A stretch of 34,681 nt of DNA from a candidate division KSB1 bacterium (lineage in GTDB: Bacteria; Zhuqueibacterota; Zhuqueibacteria; Oleimicrobiales; Geothermoviventaceae), in assembly GCA_034506315.1 (NCBI GenBank), contig JAPDPT010000036.1, positions 1 to 34,681 on the forward strand, given 5' to 3'. The position numbers were made by a program, and so were the translations under genes. Numbering within the stretch: the first letter of the stretch is position 1; every line of letters starts with the position of its first letter. Under the pieces are notes generated by a model that did not search any database, was not told the origin of the DNA, and saw only the letters and a program-made list of their open reading frames with translations. This document shows positions 8,912 to 16,685 of the stretch, one piece after another.

Positions 8912-9946
8912 TCAGTCGGGTTCGTCTCTGTCCGGTTCTCTTCCTGCGGACCCGAGGCAGAAAAGCCTCGGAAATGCTTCGCTCCGGGCCATCCGGGCGA
9001 GCTCTTCGAGAAGTCGGGAGAAATCCGCCGGACTCCTTGCGCGCAGATGAAACAGGACCTCTTCTGACTCAAAAGAAGGGGAATGCTCCAACTGAACCCC
9101 GCGCGGGGGCTTGAGGGCCGACACGATTTCCCGGAACTCTTGGGCCAGCTGGGAAACGATGGGAAAGCGCTTTGCCCGCAGCGCCTGAATGAGGCGTTGC
9201 GTTTTTTGGGAAGGCGACCCGTTCCGATCCAGGAGCAGGGCCACTTCGGGACTTTTTAAGAGGGCCGACGGGCTCTGACCGTGGCTTTGGGCGAGGTCGT
9301 CCAGGAGTCGGATCACCTCTCGTTGTTCGCCCGAGCTCCAGCGAAGGGAGCGAGCCAGAGCGGCCAGCTCCAGCCGGTCCTCTGGCGGCCAGGACAATAT
9401 GATATCCAGCGCGTCATCCGGAGGATTCTCTTCGACGATCCATTCCAGCACGGGAGGCTCAAGATCGGGAAGGCGCAGGAGACGTTCCACCTGCTTCGGC
9501 CCGCCGAGGCCCGCCAGCCGCCGCAGCATCGCCACAAGCTCCTCGGCGGAAGCGCCCAAACGGTCCCGAAGGTTTCGCAAGACGAGAGCCAGCTCCACGC
9601 GGTTGTAGCGACGATGACCCAGATCCTGTAGCAGGGTCCACTCGTACAGCTTCCTGGCGTCCCAGCCAGCCTCGTCGATCACGAAGGCGGGCACGGTTGG
9701 TATTCCGAGATCCAGAGCTGCCCAGAATCGGCGGAAGCCGTGGATGATTCTCCATTCCCTGCTAGGCTTCTCGCTCACGAAAACAGGCTGTGTCACCCCA
9801 ATCTCGGCGATTGACCGCAGAAGTTCCGGAGGCGGCTTCCGCGGAAAGCTGCGCGCGTAGGTTTCATCCTGCCGATCGATCCCCTCCAGCGGGACCTCCA
9901 CGTACTGCCATCCTCGAGTGACGTGTCCAAGCCTTTCCTGAACCAT
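8912..9946 (-). CDS. ParB/Srx N-terminal domain protein
   Basis: A 344-residue protein whose first 95 residues match the ParB-like nuclease/CTPase fold: 'LLRSIAEIGVTQPVFVS' then IIHGFRRFWAA (H69-G-F-R-R73, the Box II GxRR region) and GIPTVPAFVI. The middle part (about 105-215) has helical segments in the style of the ParB HTH region (ELVAMLRRLAG...QVERLLRLPDLEPPVLEWI). The C-terminal 130 residues are unassigned. No ParA partner is adjacent. Instead it is coupled to the SPL-like radical SAM gene 9 bases downstream, suggesting a shared DNA- or nucleotide-related task rather than chromosome partition. ATG 9946 follows GGGAGAATCCGGCG, a modest ribosome site. Specific function unknown. Confidence 0.72.
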   Translation of the reverse strand: MVQERLGHVTRGWQYVEVPLEGIDRQDETYARSFPRKPPPELLRSIAEIGVTQPVFVSEKPSREWRIIHGFRRFWAALDLGIPTVPAFVIDEAGWDARKLYEWTLLQDLGHRRYNRVELALVLRNLRDRLGASAEELVAMLRRLAGLGGPKQVERLLRLPDLEPPVLEWIVEENPPDDALDIILSWPPEDRLELAALARSLRWSSGEQREVIRLLDDLAQSHGQSPSALLKSPEVALLLDRNGSPSQKTQRLIQALRAKRFPIVSQLAQEFREIVSALKPPRGVQLEHSPSFESEEVLFHLRARSPADFSRLLEELARMARSEAFPRLFCLGSAGREPDRDEPD

Positions 9947-9970
9947 CGCCGGATTCTCCCGGGATTAGCG

Positions 9971-10130
9971 CTCCACCGTCGTGGAGGCAAGCCACATCCC
10001 TCTCCCCAGTCCCCTGACCGGGGTAGTTCACGTGAGCCGGACCAGGGAAGTAACCTTTGCATTCGGCGCGAAGTCTATCGGCTCACCACCTGCTCGGCTC
10101 TTACCAGCCAACGCGGAAAGGGCCACGTGG
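9971..10130. promoter_or_regulatory. Three palindromes upstream of the ParB-domain gene
   Basis: The 238-base region between the ParB-domain gene and the response regulator contains CTCCAC-CGTC-GTGGAG (9971-9986), TTCACGTGA (10028-10036; palindromic core TCACGTGA) and CCACGTGG (10123-10130). The second matches the central part of the parS consensus, with 11 of 16 positions over 10025-10040. They may be operators, but CACGTG also occurs inside genes of this window, so chance is not excluded. Confidence 0.25.
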
Positions 10131-10184
10131 GTTCGACCGGTGAACCTCAGGGGATCGGCTCTGTGAGGATGAGCGTCCAGGGGG

Positions 10185-10562
10185 TCAGGGAGAAGAAAGA
10201 AGCTGATCGACAAGTGCGAGGAGGCGATCCACCTCGACCGGCTTCACAAGGCAGGCGGTCACCGCCTGGCCTTCCGCCTTGATCTTGCCTGCCGCCTCGC
10301 TGTCGCCGGTGAGAAACACGATGCGTGCCGTGGGCCATTTCTGCTGCACGCGATGGGCTACGTGCGTGCCGTTCTTCCCTGGCAGTCGGTAGTCAATAAT
10401 GGCAACCTCGCAGGGCGGGCCTTCAAGGATAGCCTCGGCCTCTGCGGCCGTGCGGGCCGTCTTGACACAGTAGCCGCTGGCGCCAAAGATTTCGCGCACA
10501 AGCTCGAGAAAATCGTCCTCGTCATCAACCACCAACAGGGAACGCGGTCCTACGCCGGACAC
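10185..10562 (-). CDS. Single-domain response regulator
   Basis: A 125-residue CheY-like receiver domain with nothing after it. The acidic pocket is D13-D14, the phospho-acceptor D57 (AIIDYRLPG), the switch threonine T85 (FLTGD) and the conserved lysine K107 (LVKPVE). No output domain and no histidine kinase are adjacent, so it must act through a partner protein or as part of a phosphorelay. The GTG at 10562 is preceded by GGAGGGG at good spacing and preferred; an ATG at 10577 would add five residues but has no ribosome site. A good promoter lies just upstream, so the gene is probably transcribed alone. Confidence 0.87.
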   Translation of the reverse strand: MSGVGPRSLLVVDDEDDFLELVREIFGASGYCVKTARTAAEAEAILEGPPCEVAIIDYRLPGKNGTHVAHRVQQKWPTARIVFLTGDSEAAGKIKAEGQAVTACLVKPVEVDRLLALVDQLLSSP

Positions 10563-10577
10563 CAGGGACCCCTCCAT

Positions 10578-10885
10578 GGATCTAACGCCGAAACTTCCGT
10601 AAGATAGGATCGAACCGCGTAAGAGTCAATGGACACACGGATGATTACCGAAGTTTCTCAATTATTCCCTGAGGATCCCGGGCTCGACCCTTAGCATGCC
10701 CCTACCCAAAATCCGGCGCGAGGGCGGGCCATCCCTCCTCAGCCATGAGCCGGCGATTAATCCTGATCGTAGGCGAGACGCGCTTGGAGGTTTATTGCAT
10801 CGAAACAGACAGGTTCTCGTAAACCGCGACGAGCGAACAAACTGGGCAAAATTCCTCGGTGGCAGGTCCCCCGTCAATGCCGAGC
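10578..10885. other. 308-base intergenic region
   Basis: It contains the response-regulator promoter at its left side. The rest shows no supported gene. A 25-codon plus-strand frame at 10745-10822 has a hydrophobic beginning but no ribosome site. No T-tailed hairpin was found for the EIIA gene, which ends at 10886 and would be read into this region. Confidence 0.4.
10601..10629 (-). promoter_or_regulatory. Sigma-70 promoter of the response regulator
   Basis: On the minus strand TTGACT (10629-10624) and TATCTT (10606-10601) are separated by exactly 17 bases. Transcription would start near 10594, about 30 bases before the preferred GTG start at 10562, leaving a short leader that contains the GGAGG ribosome site. 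Confidence 0.65.
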
Positions 10886-11347
10886 TCAGCATACCTTCTG
10901 GGCGTCCATGAGCGCCTCCCGAATCTCGCTTTCCTTGGAGGCACTCATGATGGCGTCACGGACCTCCTGTTGCCGCAACAGTCGCGAGAGTCCCGCAAGC
11001 AGCTTCAGATACCTGTTGACTTCGCTGGGAGGTGTGCCGATAAGGAAGATCATGTGGACCGGCTGCCCATCCTCGGCGCCGAAGTCTACCCCCTCGGGAC
11101 ATCGCCCTACGGCGACGATAATCTCGTTCAGCTTGTCCGTGCGAGCGTGGGGGAGAGCCACACCATGTCCTACGGCCGTGGTCCCGAGTTTCTCTCGCTC
11201 CATTACCTCGCGGAAGAAATCGTCCGGATCCTTCACAATGCCCCGCTCTTGAAGCAGGTCGATCAACTTGCGGATCGCATCCGCCTTGTTCTCGGCCTTG
11301 AGGTCGAGCAGGATGAGGTCCTCCCGGATATATTCGGAAACCTGCAA
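10886..11347 (-). CDS. ptsN: PTS EIIA domain protein, PtsN-like
   Basis: A 153-residue protein of the fructose/nitrogen-type EIIA family. The phosphorylated histidine is H67 in GVALPHAR, preceded by 'REKLGTTAVGHG'; GVDFGAEDGQPVHMIFLIG is the usual second signature. Such proteins receive phosphate from HPr/NPr and often regulate rather than transport. No EI, HPr, EIIB or EIIC gene lies nearby, supporting a regulatory role. The start is TTG at 11347, backed by a strong GAGGAGG at 8-base spacing and by the expected family N-terminus. It lies 173 bases downstream of the RNA methyltransferase gene on the same strand. Confidence 0.87.
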   Translation of the reverse strand: MQVSEYIREDLILLDLKAENKADAIRKLIDLLQERGIVKDPDDFFREVMEREKLGTTAVGHGVALPHARTDKLNEIIVAVGRCPEGVDFGAEDGQPVHMIFLIGTPPSEVNRYLKLLAGLSRLLRQQEVRDAIMSASKESEIREALMDAQKVC

Positions 11348-11520
11348 GGGTCTTTCCTCCTCGGTTATCGGCTTTCGCCTTCCCCGTAGCCCAAATCACA
11401 TGCTTCTCAGAACTTCGGCGAATTTACGCACTGCCCCTCTCATTGTCAAACCCTTTCCCTTCTCTCGCTCCGTCCCATGGTCCCTGGTTCCAGTCGGGTG
11501 GGTACATCTTCTGGCTCTGG

Positions 11521-12237
11521 TCAGCTGTGGGAAACACCTCCTCGCTTCCGATCCCGCGCAAGCCATGTTTCTACCAGTTGCTCAACCTCGCCCTGGGCGA
11601 GGGTGCCCTCTTTCCCCAGCTGCAGCCGCAGCCAGCTCGTCACATGGTATAGCACAATACCGACGGCGACCGACACGTTGAAGCTCTGCACGAAACCGGG
11701 AGTAGGTACGTAGAAATGCGCAGTTGCGAGGCGTTGGAGGGCCTCCGATACACCGTCGACCTCGTTCCCGAACACCGTGGCAAAGGGTTCCTGCGGATCT
11801 GGAGTCGGTGGAGGGATCCCGACCGGTCGTCCCTCTGGCTGCTCTTGTTGTGCGCGCTTTTCCCGGCTCGGAACCGGCGGCCAACGAAACGGCCATGGGA
11901 AAAGCGGAAAGAGCTCGTGGATGCTGAACGCATCGGGCCGCAGGGAGGTGACGTAGATCTTCCCCGCCAGTTCCCTCAGTCGCGCAAGTCCCGCATCGTA
12001 GTCGCAATAGCGCTCGATGGTCAGCCAGCGGTGCGCCTCCACCGACACGCGCGGGTTTAAGCTGAAGACGCGTTCCGGATCGAGGACGAGCACGCGCTGC
12101 ACGCCGAGGATCTCGCACGTACGCAAGGTGGCACTCAGGTTGTGGGGGTCCTCGATCCGATCCTCCACGACGATGAGATTGCCCAAACGCGCCCGGGCCA
12201 CCTGTATCATCCGATGTCGTCGTCTTTCCGTTGCCAT
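11521..12237 (-). CDS. TrmH/SpoU-family RNA 2'-O-methyltransferase
   Basis: A 238-residue SPOUT (trefoil-knot) methyltransferase that transfers methyl from SAM to a ribose 2'-OH of tRNA or rRNA. Motif 1 is N33-LSATLR39, motif 2 is FGNEVDG (N158-E159), and motif 3 is the VPTPGFVQSFNVSVAVG stretch (177-193). Length and layout resemble TrmH (tRNA Gm18), which has no extra N-terminal RNA-binding domain. A proline-rich insertion (about residues 112-148, with IPPPTPDPQ) sits between the knot-forming halves and is unusual for the family. ATG 12237 follows GGGGACGG. The FN3-protein gene lies 31 bases upstream on the same strand, so both may be co-transcribed. The RNA target is not determined by sequence alone. 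Confidence 0.86.
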   Translation of the reverse strand: MATERRRHRMIQVARARLGNLIVVEDRIEDPHNLSATLRTCEILGVQRVLVLDPERVFSLNPRVSVEAHRWLTIERYCDYDAGLARLRELAGKIYVTSLRPDAFSIHELFPLFPWPFRWPPVPSREKRAQQEQPEGRPVGIPPPTPDPQEPFATVFGNEVDGVSEALQRLATAHFYVPTPGFVQSFNVSVAVGIVLYHVTSWLRLQLGKEGTLAQGEVEQLVETWLARDRKRGGVSHS

Positions 12238-12268
12238 CGACCGTCCCCGGACAATGCAGGATCCGCCC

Positions 12269-12877
12269 TCAACGCCCGAGCCAGACCACGGGACGAGAGG
12301 TCACCCCGCGCCCTGTCCGCGCTACCACAAAGTACGCTCCCGCTGGCGCTGGGACCCCATCTTCGGCCTTGCCATCCCAGACGAGCAGGTTCCGGCCAGC
12401 AGGAAGTTCACCTTCGTGAACCCTACGCACCAGCCGTCCCCGTACGTCGATCACGTCCACGGTCACCGGCCCGCGCTGGGGCATATTGAGCTCAAGCGTG
12501 GTGGATGTGCGGAACGGATTGGGGCAGGGCGCCGCCAAGCCAAGAAGGTCTGGGGTGGCCTCCGACGCCCCAATCACCCACGATACCTCTTCGGAGGGTA
12601 GGCTTTCGTTACCGCGAAGGTCGTAGGCGGTAACCACAAAGTAGTACCTGACGCCAACGTCGAGGCCGACGATTGTTATCTCAGCCTTTTCCTTCTCGAC
12701 ATTTAGGCACCACCGGTATTTTCCGCTTCGTGTCCCGTAGTATACCCGATACCCTGCCAGATCGGCCTCGGTATTGGGTAGCCAACTCAGGGTGACCTCG
12801 CCGGTCTGCTGTGCAGTCGCCCGCAGGGGGCAGAGAGCGACCAAGACCAAGGTGCTTACGACTCCCCGTCTGCTCAC
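12269..12877 (-). CDS. Small secreted fibronectin type III protein with PNPF C-terminal module
   Basis: A 202-residue exported protein. A Sec signal ends at about ATA (residue 22). Residues 26-112 form a fibronectin type III domain (LSWLPNTEADLAGYRVYYG, later YYFVVTAYDLRGNESLPS). The C-terminal part begins CPNPFRTSTTLEL and ends in GAYFVVARTG, a FlgD-Ig/type-A-like sorting module related in design to the tail of the 923-residue protein in this window. The start is GTG 12877, preceded by AAGGAGGG at good spacing. With only one FN3 domain plus a tail it may be a cell-surface adhesive module. Function unknown. Confidence 0.8.
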   Translation of the reverse strand: MSRRGVVSTLVLVALCPLRATAQQTGEVTLSWLPNTEADLAGYRVYYGTRSGKYRWCLNVEKEKAEITIVGLDVGVRYYFVVTAYDLRGNESLPSEEVSWVIGASEATPDLLGLAAPCPNPFRTSTTLELNMPQRGPVTVDVIDVRGRLVRRVHEGELPAGRNLLVWDGKAEDGVPAPAGAYFVVARTGRGVTSRPVVWLGR

Positions 12878-13037
12878 GCCTCAACCCTCCTTGCAATCCG
12901 GCTCTCGTGCCGGCAAGATGTGCCGTGCTTCAGCGCCGATTCGTCCGTCCTGGCCTTCTTCGACATCTGGGCGTGAGGGCTACTGCTAAAACCTTCGACC
13001 TATGTGCAAGTTCCGGGCCGCGGAGGAAGATGAGGCG

Positions 13038-13062
13038 GAAAAAGGGCCGGCAGCTTGGCCCC
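13038..13062 (-). terminator. Intrinsic terminator after the sigma-54 activator
   Basis: On the minus strand GGGCC (13061-13057), an 8-base loop, and GGCCC (13048-13044) are followed by TTTTT (13043-13039). The stem is short but wholly G-C. It starts 26 bases after the stop codon of the minus-strand activator gene. Confidence 0.6.
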
Positions 13063-13087
13063 TGTCCCGGCCGAGACGGCAAGCGGA

Positions 13088-14188
13088 TCAGACGTGCTTT
13101 TTCCAGCTGGGATGGGTGATCCCGAAGTGAGCGATCTTGTAATTGAGGGCCCTGGGGGAAATGCCGAGCAGCTTGGCGGCGTCCTTTTGGACCCAATTGG
13201 AGCGGCTCAGGGCGGCCAGGATCGCGCGTTTCTCGATCTCTTCGAGGTTGAGGGTGTCGGAAGTGAAGACCACGGAGCCATCCTTGCGTCGGTCCACACC
13301 TCCCGCCGCGAAGTAGTCCTTGCCGGTCATTCCCAGATCATTAGGGCCGATCAACTTCCCCTCGTCGACAATCAAGACGGCCCTCTCTACCATGTTTCGC
13401 AGCTCACGGATGTTCCCCGGCCACCAATGATTGACCAGCAAGCGCATTGCCTCTTCCGTGAAGCCGGGCACGTCCTTCTTGATCTCGGCACAGCAGCGGC
13501 GCCGGAAGTACTCCGCCAGAAGGGGGATGTCCTCCCTCCGCTCACGCAAAGGGGGAAGGTGGATCGTGATCACAGCCAGGCGGTAGTAGAGATCCAGGCG
13601 GAAGCGGCCCTCTGCGATCTCCTTCATTAGGTCCTTATTGGTGGCGGAGATGACGCGCACGTCGGTGTAAATCGTACGAGTGCCCCCCACCCTCTCAAAG
13701 CTCTTCTCCTGGAGCACGCGCAAGATCTTGGCCTGCGTGGCCAGGGACATGTCCCCGACCTCGTCCAGGAAGATGGTGCCCCCATTGGCCTGTTCGAATT
13801 TGCCGATGTGAGTTCGGACCGCCCCTGTAAAGGCGCCCTTTTCGTGGCCAAACAGCTCACTCTCCAGCAGGTTTTCGGGGAGCGCCGCGCAGTTCACCCG
13901 GACAAAGGGCTTTTCCGCGCGGTGACTGATGAATTGAATCAGGCCCGCGATCAGTTCCTTTCCGGTCCCCGTTTCCCCTTGGATGAGGACGGTGGCATCG
14001 GTCTTGGCCACCTTCTTTACGATCCGGTAGACCTCTTTGATCTTACGGCTGCGGCTGACCAAGGGGTAGTAATAATCAAAGCCAAAATTCCTCCCCTCGC
14101 TTCGCTCCGGCAGACGAGCGAAATCCTCCTCATTTGGCGCTTGACCAAGTCCCTCTATTCCTTTACCGAACATCACAGGCGGTGTCAT
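13088..14188 (-). CDS. Sigma-54-dependent transcriptional activator lacking a receiver domain
   Basis: A 366-residue enhancer-binding protein. Walker A is GETGTGKE (71-78), the sigma-54 contact loop GAFTGA (118-123), Walker B TIFLDE (138-143), with ATNKDL, the FRLDLYYRL stretch and [10 protein letters not shown] downstream. The C-terminus is a Fis-type helix-turn-helix ([18 protein letters not shown]). Only about 40 residues precede the AAA+ domain, so there is no CheY-like receiver or other complete sensor; activity may be constitutive, PspF-like, or set by a partner. Start ATG 14188 is preceded by GGGGAGGGTGAG; an upstream ATG at 14272 has no ribosome site. No convincing -24/-12 promoter was found in the window. 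Its terminator lies downstream. Confidence 0.9.
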   Translation of the reverse strand: MTPPVMFGKGIEGLGQAPNEEDFARLPERSEGRNFGFDYYYPLVSRSRKIKEVYRIVKKVAKTDATVLIQGETGTGKELIAGLIQFISHRAEKPFVRVNCAALPENLLESELFGHEKGAFTGAVRTHIGKFEQANGGTIFLDEVGDMSLATQAKILRVLQEKSFERVGGTRTIYTDVRVISATNKDLMKEIAEGRFRLDLYYRLAVITIHLPPLRERREDIPLLAEYFRRRCCAEIKKDVPGFTEEAMRLLVNHWWPGNIRELRNMVERAVLIVDEGKLIGPNDLGMTGKDYFAAGGVDRRKDGSVVFTSDTLNLEEIEKRAILAALSRSNWVQKDAAKLLGISPRALNYKIAHFGITHPSWKKHV

Positions 14189-14367
14189 TCGGGTCTCACC
14201 CTCCCCGTTCCCAGGCTTCCCTCGCACGCATTCACTTACATCCCTGTAGCCATCCAGGTTCATTATCGTCACTGGGCAAGCGCACTTGAAAAGCCGAGGA
14301 ACGAGGCCGTCATTGCCTCCCCCCGGGGGAAGGGCCGGAGAGGCCGTTTCGGCCCGGGGAAAGGGGG

Positions 14368-15294
14368 TTACGACCTGAAGGGAACACCGTGGGCAATCGC
14401 ACCGTAGAGAGCGGGGTAAGCGGAAGAAGCAGGGTCAGGAGTTTCCCGAGCGGCACCGGCGACCCCCAGGGCGCTCCGGAGCTCGTCCAGACTGTAGATC
14501 GACGGCGGAAGCTGCGGGTATTGTCGTCTCTTGTCTTGCCACCAGCGCAGGAGGCGGGGAAGCTCGAATCCGAGGGATTGGAGAAGCTTCTGATCTTCAA
14601 AGAAGGCTTCGCGCGTCCCGTCGAAGATCAGCTCCCCTTGGCTGAGGGCCAGAAGGCGCGGGCAATTGCGGGCGACAAAGTCGAGGTGGTGGGAAACGAG
14701 GACCACCGTCCTTCCCATGGTCCGGAACCGATGCACCAGCGTCTCCACCGCTCGCACTCCCTCCGCGTCCAGGCCCGCGGTCGGTTCGTCCAGCACTAGG
14801 ACCTCCGGGTCCATGACCAGCACACCCGCAATGGCCACGCGTCGCCGCTGCCCCTCGCTCAGCAGATGGGGGTTGCAGGGGCCAAAGCGGCTCGGTTCCA
14901 GACCGACCAGCTCCAGAGCCGTGTGCACGCGTCGGTCGATCTCCTCAGGCGGTAAGCCAAGGTTCTTGGCTGCAAAGGCCACGTCTTTCCACACGGTCTC
15001 TTCAAAAAGCTGCACCTCCGGGAACTGGAAGACCAGGCCGATCCTTCGACGCAGACTGGCCAGATCCACCCCTGGGGCGTGCACATCGATCCCATCCGCC
15101 TGGACCTTGCCCCGCTGAGGGCGAAGAAGCCCCGTGAAGTGCAGCAAGAGGGTCGTTTTCCCCGAGCCCGATGGTCCCACCACACCCACCACTTCGCCCT
15201 CGGCGATCCGAAACGAGATACCCTTCAGGACCGCTCGCTCACCTTGGAGAAGCCCGTCGTAAGAGAACCAGAGATTCTGGACTTCAATCTCCAT
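14368..15294 (-). CDS. EcfA/CbiO-type ABC transporter ATPase
   Basis: A 308-residue ATP-binding subunit of the energy-coupling-factor (vitamin, cobalt or nickel uptake) type. Walker A is GPSGSGKTT (40-48), Q-loop Q90 in [15 protein letters not shown] (the QLF form is typical of EcfA), signature [13 protein letters not shown] (145-157), Walker B LVLDEP (166-171) and H-loop in VSHHLDF. Residues after about 225 form the C-terminal extension usual in this family. No EcfT or substrate-binding S-component is adjacent, so partners must be encoded elsewhere. ATG 15294 lies 50 bases after the dGTPase-like gene on the same strand. Downstream, a G-C hairpin (14342-14354) has no T-tract. Confidence 0.87.
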   Translation of the reverse strand: MEIEVQNLWFSYDGLLQGERAVLKGISFRIAEGEVVGVVGPSGSGKTTLLLHFTGLLRPQRGKVQADGIDVHAPGVDLASLRRRIGLVFQFPEVQLFEETVWKDVAFAAKNLGLPPEEIDRRVHTALELVGLEPSRFGPCNPHLLSEGQRRRVAIAGVLVMDPEVLVLDEPTAGLDAEGVRAVETLVHRFRTMGRTVVLVSHHLDFVARNCPRLLALSQGELIFDGTREAFFEDQKLLQSLGFELPRLLRWWQDKRRQYPQLPPSIYSLDELRSALGVAGAARETPDPASSAYPALYGAIAHGVPFRS

Positions 15295-15344
15295 CGTGCT
15301 GCGTCCCGCCTGTGGGCCCGGAACACTGGTCCGTTAGAGTCAGG

Positions 15345-16685
15345 CTATGTGTCTTCCCGGTCCGGCTCCCCAGAAGCCGGAGTCTCCGTGCGGCGGAGCC
15401 AGCGCAGTGTGCCCGAGTAGCCCAACCGAATAGCTTCGCCGAGGGCGAAGTTGTCCGTCATTCCCGCCACGTGGTCGCAGACGACGCGTGCCAGACGCTT
15501 TCGCTCCTCCGATCCTGAGGTTGGGCCGGAGCTTGTTCGGCTTTCTGGCACCCGGTCTGGCTGCGGGACCCGCTCGAGAACGTAGTCGGGCAGACGCCCC
15601 GGGTCCTCGAGGTACGATCGGAACAGGTGGCGCAGCAAGGCCACCGCTTCGTCGTCCGCGCGGAAGATGGTCGCCGTGTAGATGATTTCCCTGTCGATGA
15701 ACTCGTCGAGCTCCGCCTGCAGGGGATCCATTCGAGCGCTGAAGGCCACGATCTCTTCGTCGAATTCGCGACGCATGCCTTTCCGACGGACATAGTCCTG
15801 GAGGCGGCGAAGGGTCTCTTGGAGCACGTCGGTCACCAGTGCCTCAATCAGCGCCCGGATGATTTGGTTCCGGTAGAGGAAGGGGTTCCCTTTCAGCAAG
15901 GGGCCGAGACCGCGTTCGGCTTCCACTTCCCGGACCAGCTGGACCTCCCGGATCCGCTCAAGGGCAACGAACCCAGCCCTCAGGCCATCCTCGAGATCGT
16001 GCGTGCGCTGGGCTATTTCGTCACAGATGGCCACGACCTGTCCCTCCAGGGAGACGGGAAAGTCGCAGTCGTAGTGCAAGCCTTCGAGCTTCATTTCGGG
16101 GTAGCGGACCGCGCCCCGCAAGAGACCCGTGTGCTTCAGGATCCCTTCGCGCACGGGAGCGGTAAGGTTTAGCCCCGGCCAAGCGTATTTCATCTCGATC
16201 TGATCGACCACCCGAAGGCTCTGGTAGTTGTGTTTGAAGCCTCCGAGGTCTTTTCCGTCGAGGAGACCGTCCAGGAGATCCTGCCCGGTCATGATCCGGT
16301 GGAGAACCGTTTCGCCGATGTGTCCAAAGGGGGTATGCCCGAGGTCATGGCCGAGGGCAATGGCTTCGGTGAGGTCTTCGTTGAGGCCAAGGGCGCGGGC
16401 CAATGTACGCGCCAGTTGCGAGACCTCCATCGTGTGGGTGATGCGCGTCCGGTAGTGGTCGCCGCTGTCCGTCAGGAAAACCTGCCGCTTGTGCTTCAGC
16501 CGGCGGAAGGCACGAGAGTGCACAATGCGGTCCCGATCTCGTTGGAAAGCGGTTCGATATGGATGCTCCGGCTCCTGGTGCACCCGACTGGCCCCCGCCC
16601 CCCGGCTAAGGGAAGCGTAGGGAGCCAGGGTGCGTTCCTCAATCGCCTCCAGCTCTTCGCGGGTCCGAAAATGCAAGCTGGCCAT
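15345..16685 (-). CDS. dgt: dGTPase-like HD-domain triphosphohydrolase
   Basis: A 446-residue member of the deoxyguanosinetriphosphate triphosphohydrolase family, which cleaves dNTPs to deoxynucleoside and triphosphate. Family motifs are DRDRIVHSRAFRRLKHK, then the metal-binding H...HD set: RITHTMEV, ALGHDLGHTPFGH and later CDEIAQRTHDLED. Length suits the dGTPase-like type 2 subfamily. Start ATG 16685 overlaps the stop of the upstream PHP phosphatase as TGATG, implying translational coupling; an in-frame GTG at 16688 is an alternative. It may adjust dNTP pools or limit phage replication, but no defence genes adjoin it here. Confidence 0.92.
   Translation of the reverse strand: MASLHFRTREELEAIEERTLAPYASLSRGAGASRVHQEPEHPYRTAFQRDRDRIVHSRAFRRLKHKRQVFLTDSGDHYRTRITHTMEVSQLARTLARALGLNEDLTEAIALGHDLGHTPFGHIGETVLHRIMTGQDLLDGLLDGKDLGGFKHNYQSLRVVDQIEMKYAWPGLNLTAPVREGILKHTGLLRGAVRYPEMKLEGLHYDCDFPVSLEGQVVAICDEIAQRTHDLEDGLRAGFVALERIREVQLVREVEAERGLGPLLKGNPFLYRNQIIRALIEALVTDVLQETLRRLQDYVRRKGMRREFDEEIVAFSARMDPLQAELDEFIDREIIYTATIFRADDEAVALLRHLFRSYLEDPGRLPDYVLERVPQPDRVPESRTSSGPTSGSEERKRLARVVCDHVAGMTDNFALGEAIRLGYSGTLRWLRRTETPASGEPDREDT

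Noticed and set aside
10121..10145. GGGTTCGACC resembling a tRNA T-loop
   Set aside because: The flanking bases do not pair as a T-stem and no anticodon or acceptor stem is present at the right distance.
10745..10822. A 25-codon frame on the plus strand (MSRRLILIVGETRLEVY...)
   Set aside because: No ribosome site, no promoter on that strand, and the length is within chance expectation.
14342..14354. GGCCG-TTT-CGGCC hairpin as terminator of the EcfA-type gene
   Set aside because: The stem is only five pairs and no T-tract follows on the minus strand.
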